Notes: a model not told the origin generated them from the sequence alone. Shown: positions 1 through 5,798, counted from the stretch's first letter. The stretch is DNA of 6,784 nucleotides from Bacillota bacterium (GCA_023434855.1 JAEYSJ010000085.1:1-6784); one strand, 5' to 3'. A program made the numbers and translations.

Positions 1-196
1 TATTTCGCTTTACTACTTCTATGTTATCTCGAGAAACCTGTAATTTACCGGAATACAACTTATATAATAAATCAACCTGCTCACGAGCTGAAATTTGAAG
101 TGATGATCGTAACCAAAATGTGGTTAACCCTCCTGAAATATCTCTATTCCCATATCCTATTTTATCGAGGTTTTCCTGCATTCTTTCTGCGCCAAT
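1..196 (-). pseudogene. Class D beta-lactamase-like C-terminal fragment, left (inverted) copy, partial at both ends
   Basis: Read on the minus strand, this stretch is open from 196 to 1 and encodes the same residues as the right-hand copy: IGAERMQ, then YGN (a class D active-site motif), then the FWL and SARE-Q region. It leaves the window before the KTG motif. The N-terminal half, with the signal peptide and the catalytic SxxK serine, is absent because the sequence switches at 196/197 into the mirror-image copy. It differs from the right copy at 107, 140, 152 and 191; all four differences fall in third codon positions and are silent. The closest families are class D (OXA-type) serine beta-lactamases and the related BlaR1 sensor domain. 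TTFWL after YGN favours the enzyme. It cannot be functional as it stands. Confidence 0.75.
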
Positions 197-392
197 ATTG
201 GTGCAGAAAGAATGCAGGAAAACCTCGATAAAATAGGATACGGGAATAGAGACATTTCAGGAGGGTTAACCACATTTTGGTTACGTTCATCACTTCAAAT
301 TTCAGCTCGTGAGCAGGTTGATTTATTATATAAGTTGTATTCCGGTAAATTACAGGTTTCTCGAGATAACATAGAAGTAGTAAAGCGAAATA
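1..392. repeat. Long near-perfect inverted repeat (196-bp arms, no spacer)
   Basis: Position p pairs with 393-p. The arms 1-196 and 197-392 match at 192 of 196 positions and meet at the palindrome CCAATATTGG (192-201). The four mismatched pairs are 191/202, 152/241, 140/253 and 107/286. The left arm reaches the window edge, so the true length is unknown. The repeat lies wholly inside class D beta-lactamase coding sequence and creates two divergent headless copies. Confidence 0.95.
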
Positions 393-607
393 TTACGTTG
401 TCCGAAAGTGATGGGATTCGATTTATGGGAAAAACGGGGTCTGGTTTTGAAGACGGGAAATGGAAACTGGGTTGGTTTGTTGGCTGTATAGAAAAACAAG
501 GAAGCCGATATTATTTTGCCACTAATATTCAAGCACCAGATGGAGCAACGGGTGGTAAGGCTAGAGAAATTTCCAAAGCAATTCTTAAAGAACTTCAAAT
601 ATTATAA
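197..607 (+). pseudogene. Class D beta-lactamase-like protein, C-terminal fragment, right copy
   Basis: The frame reads IGAERMQ from 197, with the first ATG at 212, and ends at a TAA at 605-607. Counting from that ATG, YGN lies at residues 10-12, FWL at 22-24, KTGSG at 74-78 and GWFVG at 87-91, followed by YYFATNIQ and a C-terminal AREISKAILKELQIL helix. YGN, KTG and the GWFVG strand are hallmarks of class D serine beta-lactamases, which acylate and hydrolyse beta-lactams outside the membrane; the BlaR1 sensor domain shares them. The catalytic SxxK motif and export signal would lie upstream, where the sequence instead becomes the inverted copy. No ribosome binding site precedes 212, and the IGAER residues just before it belong to the family alignment, so 212 is an internal methionine. 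I treat this as a truncated, inactive gene. Confidence 0.8.
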
Positions 608-741
608 CAGCATAGTTGTGTTAGACAGAGGGATTATGCCTAGTGCATATATCAGACCTTTGTCAGGCGATTGCCAAAGGTTCTTAATTGATGGATATTT
701 AAAAGGGTACATAATTGAAGATGATAATAAAACAATAAGCA
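608..741 (+). other. Gap between beta-lactamase fragment and terminator, no supported gene
   Basis: An open frame beginning at ATG 636 runs through the terminator hairpin and has only a weak AGAGGG upstream, so I do not call it. A modest hairpin, ACCTTTG (656-662) with CAAAGGT (675-681), lies here with no T-run and no evident role. It is probably the 3' untranslated part of the beta-lactamase gene. Confidence 0.4.
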
Positions 742-778
742 TAAAAAAATCGGAGCATTTACGCTCCGGTTTTTTTGT
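742..778. terminator. Bidirectional intrinsic terminator
   Basis: The hairpin pairs CGGAGC (751-756) with GCTCCG (763-768) around a 6-nt loop. It is flanked by an A-run on the left and a T-run on the right, so it works as a rho-independent terminator on both strands. On the plus strand it ends transcription coming from the beta-lactamase fragment. On the minus strand it lies just past the stop codon of the small gene 963-787. The convergent layout fits a shared terminator. Confidence 0.85.
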
Positions 779-786
779 TTTCTATT

Positions 787-963
787 TTAGTTAACTTGTG
801 GCTTGCTTTTGGTACTATGTGTTACTTCCGCGAGATTATGCCCTTTTTTCGCTTGGTAATACATTGGATTGCTAAGGAGTTGATGAACATGTTGATTAAA
901 ATCCATCAAAGCGGTAGGCGAGGGTTGATTAATTTCTTTGAAAGTAAAAGTAATTTTAGGCAT
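787..963 (-). CDS. Small hypothetical protein, 58 residues, divergent from the recombinase
   Basis: The minus strand holds ATG (963-961) through TAA (789-787). The protein starts MPKITFTFKEINQ and continues with a His/Gln-rich middle (DFNQHVHQLL), MYYQAKKGHNLAEV, and a polar tail ending KPQVN. It has no signal peptide, membrane segment or cysteine, and I do not recognise the family. The call rests on a perfect AGGAGG (979-974) ten bases before the ATG, on a terminator immediately after the stop, and on a -10-like TATGAT (998-993) at a suitable distance upstream. It is divergent from the serine recombinase and shares a very short 5' region with it, so a role in the same element, for example as a small accessory or regulatory protein, is conceivable but not shown. 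Confidence 0.65.
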   Translation of the reverse strand: MPKITFTFKEINQPSPTALMDFNQHVHQLLSNPMYYQAKKGHNLAEVTHSTKSKPQVN

Positions 964-972
964 TTAATAAAA

Positions 973-1012
973 ACCTCCTGAATTTTTGAAGTATCATACG
1001 GATTCAGGAGGT
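973..1012. promoter_or_regulatory. Inverted repeat holding both divergent Shine-Dalgarno sequences
   Basis: CCTCCTGAAT (974-983) is the exact reverse complement of ATTCAGGAGG (1002-1011), and A973-T1012 adds one more pair; the loop is 18 nt. The left arm read on the minus strand is the AGGAGG of the small gene, and the right arm is the AGGAGG of the leader/recombinase side. The loop holds TATCAT (992-997, plus strand) and TATGAT (998-993, minus strand), which could be overlapping -10 elements. The -35 regions are poor matches: TTAAGT for the minus strand, and none clear for the plus strand. Confidence 0.6.
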
Positions 1013-1022
1013 AGAACTTAAC

Positions 1023-1040
1023 ATGTATTTGAAAGGATGA
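1023..1040 (+). CDS. Five-codon leader ORF (MYLKG) overlapping the recombinase start
   Basis: ATG at 1023 sits 11 bases after a perfect AGGAGG (1006-1011), and the frame stops at TGA 1038-1040. That stop overlaps the ATG at 1037 in an ATGA arrangement, the usual geometry of translational coupling. The recombinase frame itself has no separate strong Shine-Dalgarno at normal distance, apart from AAAGGA inside the leader. The leader may therefore deliver ribosomes to the recombinase. It could instead be the relic of a frameshifted N-terminus. Confidence 0.4.
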   Translation: MYLKG

Positions 1041-2540
1041 ATATATTGATAGTTAAGACGATAAAACATGTGGCAATTTATTTACGTAAGTCTCTGGATG
1101 ATGGAGAATATGAAGACGTATTGGCCAAGCATCGAGATATGTTGACTTCTTGTGGAAAGTAAGGGATGGAGCTATGTAATCTTAGAAGAGATTGCTTCTG
1201 GTGAATCGATTATTAAAAGACCGCAAATGCAAATTTTACTCAGTCAGGTAGAGGATGGCTGTTACGATGGCGTGGTCGTAGTAGACTTTGACCGGCTAAG
1301 TCGTGGCAGCTATGCTGACCTGGGGATGATTGAGGAAGCTTTTAAATCTACAGGGACATTAATCATTACACCCCAGAGAACGTACGATCTAGAAGATGAC
1401 AGTGACGAAATGACAATTGGCATTAAATCCTTTGTTTCCAAAGAAGAATATAAGCTAATCAAAAAGCGATTGCGGGATGGGAAGATCAACGGAGCTAGAA
1501 AAGGGATGTGGACAAGCGGTCAGCCATCGTTCCCCTATTACTATGATCGATTGAACAAAAGCGTTTTAGTAGATGAAACTAAACGGTATTACTATCGGGA
1601 AATGGTCGAACGCTTTATTAATGGTGCGGGTTTAACGGAAATTGCCGACTGGTTAACGGAGCATTTGCCCAGGCAGCGAAAGAATACAATGGGAAAGCAG
1701 AAAAATTGGTCGCTAGTTGTTGTGAAACGAATATTAAGTAGTGAAGTGCATCTCGGTTATGTGATTTTTGGCAAGCATAAAAGGAAAAGGGGGATTAGAC
1801 AGGTAGTACCGCAAGAGCAATGGATCAAGAGTAAAGGGAAGCATGAGCCATTAAAGACTGAAGAAGAACATAGAAAGATTATGGCACGCTTAGCATTGTC
1901 TAAAGAGCAAAATACAAAAACTCGATCAGAAGTACCATTGTCGGGGATGTTATATTGTAATCAATGTGGCTCTCGGATGATAATTAAGACGGTTATATAC
2001 AAAAACGGTAAGAGAAGTTGGTGTGCGCTTTGTTCTAATCGAAAAGGGGATATAAGCTGTGATCAAAAAAGTAGTGTCTTGAATGAAGACTTCTTTGCAG
2101 GATTGTACCAACGTGTAGTACACATTGATGATAACATTCAATGGCACTTGCATGAGCAACACAGAGCATTAACGAAATATAAGCAATTATTAGCGATTAA
2201 AGAAAAAGAGATGGAGAAGCATAAGCAAGCTATTGATAGGCTATATGAAATGCGAGAAGAAGATAATATTGATAAGAATTCCTTTATTGAACGTAAAAAA
2301 GTACGCGATGAGCAAATTCAAGCTTTGAAGCAAGAAATTGAGAATTTGAGACTGATTATTCAGGAACAAAAGGACATGCCCTCACTAGACAAAATAAGGC
2401 AGCAGATAAAAGTATTTAAAGAGAGATGGTGGTATATAGAGAGTGTACAAGAGCGGAATAGGTTGTTGAAGCGGATTGTAGGTAAGATTACGTATCACCG
2501 AGAAGATAATAATGTTTACTTGGGGATTCAATATAATTAA
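1037..2540 (+). pseudogene. Large serine recombinase, disrupted by a single-base frameshift
   Basis: This is a site-specific recombinase of the resolvase/invertase superfamily, the large-serine type used by phages, integrative elements and sporulation-excised elements. The N-terminal frame from ATG 1037 (or TTG 1046) gives HVAIYLRKS, whose Ser19 (codon 1091-1093) is the predicted nucleophile, then runs into TAA at 1160. The rest is in the +1 frame from 1152: EIASGES, VVVVDFDRLSRG, then the recombinase domain (GMWTSGQPSFPYYYD onward), a zinc ribbon (Cys269, 272, 291, 294 and 303 counted from GTG 1152) and a long charged coiled coil (about 335-425). Removing one G at 1154/1155 joins the two frames into about 500 residues, a normal length. 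The GTG 1152 product alone lacks the catalytic serine and would be inactive. A sequencing error cannot be excluded. Confidence 0.85.
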
Positions 2541-2553
2541 ACTTTAGTTTAAT

Positions 2554-2594
2554 AAAACTCCTGCTATATTTTGTATACATATGGCAGGAGTTTT
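2554..2594 (+). terminator. Intrinsic terminator after the recombinase
   Basis: AAAACTCCTGCTATA (2554-2568) pairs with TATGGCAGGAGTTTT (2580-2594) with one G-T wobble and an 11-nt loop. The right arm ends in TTTT. It lies 14 bases after the recombinase stop codon. The A-rich left foot and T-rich right foot would also allow some activity on the minus strand. Confidence 0.75.
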
Positions 2595-2621
2595 GAATTT
2601 TCTAAGAAATGTAGCTATTAT
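2593..2621 (+). promoter_or_regulatory. Probable sigma-A promoter of the exported protein gene
   Basis: TTGAAT (2593-2598) and TATTAT (2616-2621) are separated by 17 bases, close to the housekeeping consensus. The promoter begins right at the foot of the preceding terminator. Transcription would start near 2628, leaving a leader of about 49 bases before the ATG at 2677. Confidence 0.55.
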
Positions 2622-2676
2622 GTTTTTGGCCCAGAACGATAGGTATATAAATGAGATTTACTGGAGGTAGAGAGAT

Positions 2677-3669
2677 ATGTACAGATTGTTGAAATTATTT
2701 GGTATCGTTAGCGTAATACTTGTATCTGTTACGACTTCTGGCTTTGCTTCTAATTGGCTGGTAATGGAGGAAAATTCAACAGCTGTGTATCAAGTTGATG
2801 CAGAGACGGTAAACTTTTCGGGTGAAGATACCGATAAACAGCTAGAAGTATGGATGAAGAGTCTTCAAAAAGATGGAGCTGGAACATACAATGTAGCTCA
2901 TTATTTAGTAAAAGAGAAGGGATTAATGTTCATTTTAAAAGAACGTACGATTAGTTCAGCAAATGGGGCAACACTCAGTTCATTTCAGAATACTACAGAT
3001 AAATGGAATACAACTACTCCCAATACTCCGATCGGTTCTATTGCGACTCGTCTCTTTACTGAGTATCATAAAAATCCGGAAGAATTTAATCTAAAATCAC
3101 TAGCGAATCCCCTTGTGGAAGGGAAAGGGCTGATTTCGACTGAGACTAAAATGAAAGAAACAGCGGAAACGGTAGTGGATCTAAAGGAAGTCCAAAAAGC
3201 ATTGGATGACGAACAAATTAAAGTTGAAAATGCTGATGGAGTGAAGCGTTTCTATGTGCGCGACAGGAGAGGACCTGCTCTATTTAGTGGCATTACACAT
3301 TATGTAACAGCAGACTTTTATTTGTCTATTTATGGAATTACTAATACCAAAAGAACAGCTACATTACAGTTCACTACTGAGGATACCCGGGCTGGTACTC
3401 ATAAAGAAAAAGGCCCAATAACGATTCAGGTTGACGGGAAAGACTGGGTTTTATCGCCTTTACAGTCTGACAGCGGTGGACGTAATAGTGTTATGTATAT
3501 ATATACGTATAAGCTGCCTGATTCTCTTGTGCAATCAATAGTGGGGAGCAAGAAGCCTGTTATTATAAAATGGATGCATTTTTATAATAATTCATGGGAA
3601 AACAAAGAGCGTATAATTCCAGATAAGACACTGCGTGCAATACAGCTTATGTACTTAGGATGTAAATAG
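2677..3669 (+). CDS. Exported protein with N-terminal surface-adhesin E-like domain
   Basis: ATG 2677 follows GGAGG (2663-2667) at good spacing. The 330-residue product begins with a signal peptide (MYRLLKLFGIVSVILVSVTTSGFA, cleavage probably after Ala24), so it is secreted or held in the envelope. Residues about 26-130 look like a surface-adhesin E-type domain: NWLVM at the start of the mature chain, YQVDAETV at 38-45, EVWMK at 57-61, then alternating short strands and a TxPNTPIGSIATRLF end. A charged linker (about 140-190) leads to a second beta-rich part (FYVRDRRGPALFSGITHYV to the end). One cysteine lies next to the C-terminus (GCK). The adhesin-E likeness is from motif memory and is moderate; the second domain is unrecognised. 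The gene is monocistronic, with its own promoter. It is the main hint of a Negativicutes source. Confidence 0.75.
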   Translation: MYRLLKLFGIVSVILVSVTTSGFASNWLVMEENSTAVYQVDAETVNFSGEDTDKQLEVWMKSLQKDGAGTYNVAHYLVKEKGLMFILKERTISSANGATLSSFQNTTDKWNTTTPNTPIGSIATRLFTEYHKNPEEFNLKSLANPLVEGKGLISTETKMKETAETVVDLKEVQKALDDEQIKVENADGVKRFYVRDRRGPALFSGITHYVTADFYLSIYGITNTKRTATLQFTTEDTRAGTHKEKGPITIQVDGKDWVLSPLQSDSGGRNSVMYIYTYKLPDSLVQSIVGSKKPVIIKWMHFYNNSWENKERIIPDKTLRAIQLMYLGCK

Positions 3670-3859
3670 ATCCTTATCAGTCCCCAAAAATGAGTTTTTG
3701 AAGAGTGCCTTAAATAGATGTAATACATTCATAAGAGCGTATGTTTGATGTGTTCTTGCATTTTTCCATAAGTACGTGCTTTGCAGTGGCGATGACTTAG
3801 AAATGGGAACCTCTTTGGCCCACTTTGGCGGTATTTCTCATCAAAAGGAGGTAAAGTAA
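3670..3859 (+). other. Intergenic region with a short open frame abutting the next gene
   Basis: An open stretch runs from 3749 (after a TGA at 3746) to TAA 3857-3859, which directly touches the GTG start at 3860. It contains ATG 3803 and reads MGTSLAHFGGISHQKEVK. It has no convincing ribosome binding site and too little length to assign. It could be the end of a lost upstream gene once coupled to the DUF695 gene. LAHFGGIS also resembles LAHLGGIS of the DUF362 copies. A weak promoter candidate, TTGATG (3745-3750) with CATAAG (3767-3772) at 16 bases, lies here. Confidence 0.3.
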
Positions 3860-4321
3860 GTGAACCTTTTTAGTATTTTTAGTCGAAAGAAAGCCGATAA
3901 AGGTGAATGTCCGGGAGAAGAATTTTCTTTATTAGAATTGACGGATGAGAACCAACTCTTTATTGCTCTTATAAATATGGCCTATAAGGGGTATCGTTAT
4001 AAGGCTAAATATCCTTGGTTTTTAAGCATTTCAATTCCACTAATAAATCCAAGTGAAAACGGACTTCCAAATAAAAATGATTCAAGAGATCTTGATAAAT
4101 TTGAAGATAGTATAACTGAAAAATTATTTAGCACGGGTAATTCTCAGTATATTGGAAGAATAACAGGTGAAGGATATAGGGAATTGCTCTACTATTTAGA
4201 TATGCCACAGGAAAAAGTTAGGCTGCTTGATAAGATAATAGAAAGTAATGAAAGTAGATCCTTTGCATATCGCTGCGAAAAAGATTTTGAGTGGAAGTTT
4301 GTTAATATATATTTAAAGTAA
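3860..4321 (+). CDS. DUF695-family protein, possible orphan immunity protein
   Basis: The start is GTG 3860, eight bases after AAGGAGG (3845-3851). The 153-residue product has no signal peptide and should be cytoplasmic. From about residue 50 it follows the pattern I know for DUF695: YPWFLSISIPL, an ENGLP turn (66-70), an acidic helix (DLDKFEDSITEKL), YIGRITGEGYRELLYYLD (97-114), and a closing DFEWKFVNIYL (142-152). The biochemical function of DUF695 is unknown; such proteins occur in variable loci and sometimes beside polymorphic toxins. The first 45 residues, a Lys-rich start and a short helical segment, precede the domain. A short open frame ends exactly at the GTG, and the downstream neighbours are gene fragments, so an original partner may be lost. 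The family call is moderately sure; the immunity role is inference. Confidence 0.65.
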   Translation: MNLFSIFSRKKADKGECPGEEFSLLELTDENQLFIALINMAYKGYRYKAKYPWFLSISIPLINPSENGLPNKNDSRDLDKFEDSITEKLFSTGNSQYIGRITGEGYRELLYYLDMPQEKVRLLDKIIESNESRSFAYRCEKDFEWKFVNIYLK

Positions 4322-4388
4322 AATATGATTTTCATTGTTTATAAGGGCGTAGCTGTCGAATAAAAGATGAACTTTGTGATAAATATCT

Positions 4389-4559
4389 ATGGCACGCAGG
4401 CCAGGGCAGGCTATTTATGCTATTACAGGGCAACCTGAATTGGCGAAGAGTGATTTTCAAAAGGCGTTAGAACTTAATCCGCAATTTTCCGAGGCAGTAA
4501 AGAATCTCGAATTGATTTCTTCCAATAGTCAATCAATGATGTTTAATATCAAATTATGA
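4389..4559 (+). pseudogene. Remnant of a tetratricopeptide repeat (TPR) protein
   Basis: A 56-codon frame from ATG 4389 to TGA 4557-4559 contains one clean TPR: AIYAITGQPELAKSDF then QKALELNPQFSEAVKNL, with the typical small residues and the ALELNP turn. TPRs are paired helices that bind partner proteins, and they normally occur several in a row. Only one is present here, followed by a short polar tail. There is no ribosome binding site before the ATG, and an in-frame stop (4380-4382) lies just upstream. The best reading is the surviving C-terminal end of a larger TPR gene whose 5' part was lost when the neighbouring sequence was replaced. Confidence 0.55.
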
Positions 4560-4613
4560 ATATAGTAGTTTGCAGTTTTTAGTGTAGCCCTAGTAAGAAG
4601 TGAGGTTTATTTA

Positions 4614-4688
4614 ATGGTTAAAGTAGCAGCCATCAAAGCCAATTTCTACGATCAACATATAGTCGGACAAGCTAGAAAGAATTTATAA
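4614..4688 (+). pseudogene. Truncated DUF362 5' end, copy A
   Basis: From ATG 4614 to about 4674 the sequence matches the start of the DUF362 gene at 6598, with about 10 differences in 60 bases. It encodes MVKVAAIKANFYDQHIVGQA, then switches to unrelated sequence and stops at TAA 4686-4688, giving 24 residues. A purine-rich GTGAGG lies at normal spacing upstream, and TAAGAAGTGAGG (4593-4604) resembles the ribosome binding region of the intact copy, so the homology may reach slightly above the start codon. The fragment lacks nearly all of the protein and cannot be functional. A terminator-like hairpin follows. Confidence 0.7.
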
Positions 4689-4710
4689 CATGCGAGGTTT
4701 CATCAAAATT

Positions 4711-4738
4711 ATTTCAGCCTTTAGGGGCTGATTTTTTA
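4711..4738 (+). terminator. Probable intrinsic terminator after DUF362 copy A
   Basis: TCAGCC (4714-4719) pairs with GGCTGA (4726-4731) around a 6-nt loop and is followed by a run of six T. The stem is short, so strength is uncertain. It separates the copy A fragment from the gene starting at 4806. Confidence 0.5.
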
Positions 4739-4805
4739 TATGAAGGATAATGTTGCTAGTTCGTTCAATATAGTAGTAAATCTTTTAAAAAAGGGATAAT
4801 CACGA

Positions 4806-5380
4806 ATGATGATTAATGATGTTTTGGAATACAATAGATTGTTATGTGAAAAAATGGGTCCCATTTGGCTAAGAAGGAATTCAACTTGTTATAAGCTTGT
4901 GTCATATATTAATAATTTGACCTGCTTGTTTATGGGGAAACAGTATACCGATGTTGCTTTATTCGTTAAAAGAATTGATGCCGAGTTAGAACGCCTGGAG
5001 AAGGATCTTAACTATCACTATGAATATTTTGAGATAACTAAGTCTTATATGCAAAAGATCGTAGAATATCTGTTTCAAAACAATCTTTTATCTGAAAGTG
5101 GAATAACTTGTTACCAGAAAAGTACCAGACATATAAGGAAATAAAAATTGTTACTCAAAACTTAAACAGAGATCTTCAGATTTTATTTAATAACTATGAT
5201 TGCAAAGAAGGTACCTTTATTCATTATTTGCACGAGAAAGCCACATTTAACGAGCAAGCATTTTGGGATTATTATAATAGTATAATCTCTATTACAAGAA
5301 AGAAGCTGCAGGGAGAATTAATAGATACAAATACAACTATTGCTATAGTTTTGACTAAAAGTAGCAGCCGTCAAAGCTGA
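4806..5380 (+). pseudogene. Unrecognised protein gene, frameshifted, with C-terminus fused to a DUF362 fragment
   Basis: The first frame starts at ATG 4806 (or 4809), nine bases after AAGGGA (4791-4796), and ends at 5144. A second frame, open from 5108 (LLPEKYQTYKEI) to TGA 5380, continues it. One missing base near 5105-5108, for example a lost T in ACTTG, would join them as ESGIT-LLPEKY into one protein of roughly 190 residues. The product would be soluble, mostly helical and charged (RIDAELERLEKDLNYHYEYFEITKSYMQKIVEYLF), with no signal peptide. I do not recognise the family. The last nine residues (LTKSSSRQS, from 5351) are out-of-frame DUF362 copy B sequence, so the natural C-terminus has been replaced. 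Its place after an orphan DUF695 gene hints at a variable cassette, but no function can be assigned. Two separate overlapping genes are less likely. Confidence 0.55.
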
Positions 5381-5525
5381 TTCCTACGATCCACAAATAG
5401 TCGGACAAGCCATAACAGATTTACTCGCCCATTTAGGCGGCATATCGCAGTTTATACAGCCTGGCGATAGAATATTAGAGAAGCGAACATGTTTGAAGAT
5501 GAGGCTATATTCATGCAAGGGTTGA
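5351..5525 (+). pseudogene. Truncated DUF362 5' end, copy B
   Basis: The match to the intact DUF362 start at 6598 runs from 5351 to about 5498, at roughly 92% over the central 130 bases. The initiator is TTG rather than ATG, and an extra base near 5356 puts it out of frame. From 5361 the frame reads VAAVKADSYD, then LLAHLGGISQFIQPGDRI, parallel to the intact protein. A lost base around 5485 then shifts it, and it ends at TGA 5523-5525. No ribosome binding site precedes it. It is closer to the intact copy than copy A is, so the two fragments probably arose separately or at different times. Confidence 0.75.
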
Positions 5526-5640
5526 ATTTGCTACACATTGCAAGACGTAATATTCCTATCGATAGGATAAGTCAGTTAGTGTTGTCTGTTATTATTCATT
5601 AGTGCTCGGATTATGTATGTAAGTGGGAAGTCAAATTTAA
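5489..5640 (+). other. Short open frame beyond DUF362 copy B, unassigned
   Basis: ATG 5489 to TAG 5600-5602 encodes 37 residues (MFEDEAIFMQGLNLLHIARR, ending SVIIH). Its ATG corresponds to the methionine of KPNM in the intact DUF362 protein, and the likeness fades within a few codons. Upstream there is only a weak GAGAAG. The helical, hydrophobic sequence looks like real coding sequence from another gene's end, but I recognise nothing. No further feature is seen to 5640. Confidence 0.25.
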
Positions 5641-5645
5641 TAACA

Positions 5646-5687
5646 GACGGTGGTAGTGTCTCTTGAAAAATTCGACACTCCACCGTC
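5646..5687. repeat. Strong imperfect hairpin, function unknown
   Basis: GACGGTGGTAGTGTC (5646-5660) pairs with GACACTCCACCGTC (5674-5687), giving 14 base pairs with one bulged T and a 13-nt loop. It is much more GC-rich than its surroundings. No T-run follows closely on either strand, so it is a poor intrinsic terminator. It could be a small mobile palindromic repeat or a stabilising 3' end for the minus-strand gene that ends at 5799. Confidence 0.6.
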
Positions 5688-5798
5688 CTCTTGTTTGTCC
5701 TGCTATTACACTTCTTGCTTAAAACCTAATTTGAAGATAATCTCTTAAACAATTGAAGAATTGCTTAGATATCTGCCAAATCCATAATAATATTCATT
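5688..5798. other. Region downstream of the repeat-protein gene, no gene seen
   Basis: This AT-rich stretch has stops in all frames at short intervals. A small hairpin CAATT-GAAG-AATTG (5750-5763) lies here, read on the minus strand about 36 bases past the stop of the gene at 5799. It is too weak to call as a terminator. Confidence 0.3.

Noticed and set aside
1..392. A covalently closed hairpin telomere of a linear replicon.
   Set aside because: The arms lie inside beta-lactamase codons and differ at four silent sites, while a resolved telomere would have identical arms and usually non-coding sequence.
350..598. Minus-strand open frame of 82 codons opposite the beta-lactamase fragment.
   Set aside because: It is the mirror of a frame with clear class D motifs and has no ribosome binding site.
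516..794. Plus-strand open frame of 92 codons.
   Set aside because: It overlaps the beta-lactamase C-terminus in another frame and runs straight through the terminator hairpin.
775..981. Plus-strand open frame of 68 codons.
   Set aside because: It is antisense to the 58-residue minus-strand gene, which has a strong ribosome binding site and a terminator; this frame has neither.
1950..2162. Minus-strand open frame inside the recombinase.
   Set aside because: It lies opposite the recombinase zinc ribbon and has no start signal.
3685..3700. Hairpin CAAAAA/TTTTTG after the adhesin-like gene as a terminator.
   Set aside because: The stem is almost entirely A-T and no T-run follows, so it would be too unstable.
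5646..5687. CRISPR repeat or insertion sequence end.
   Set aside because: It occurs once, with no second copy, spacer pattern or transposase in the window.
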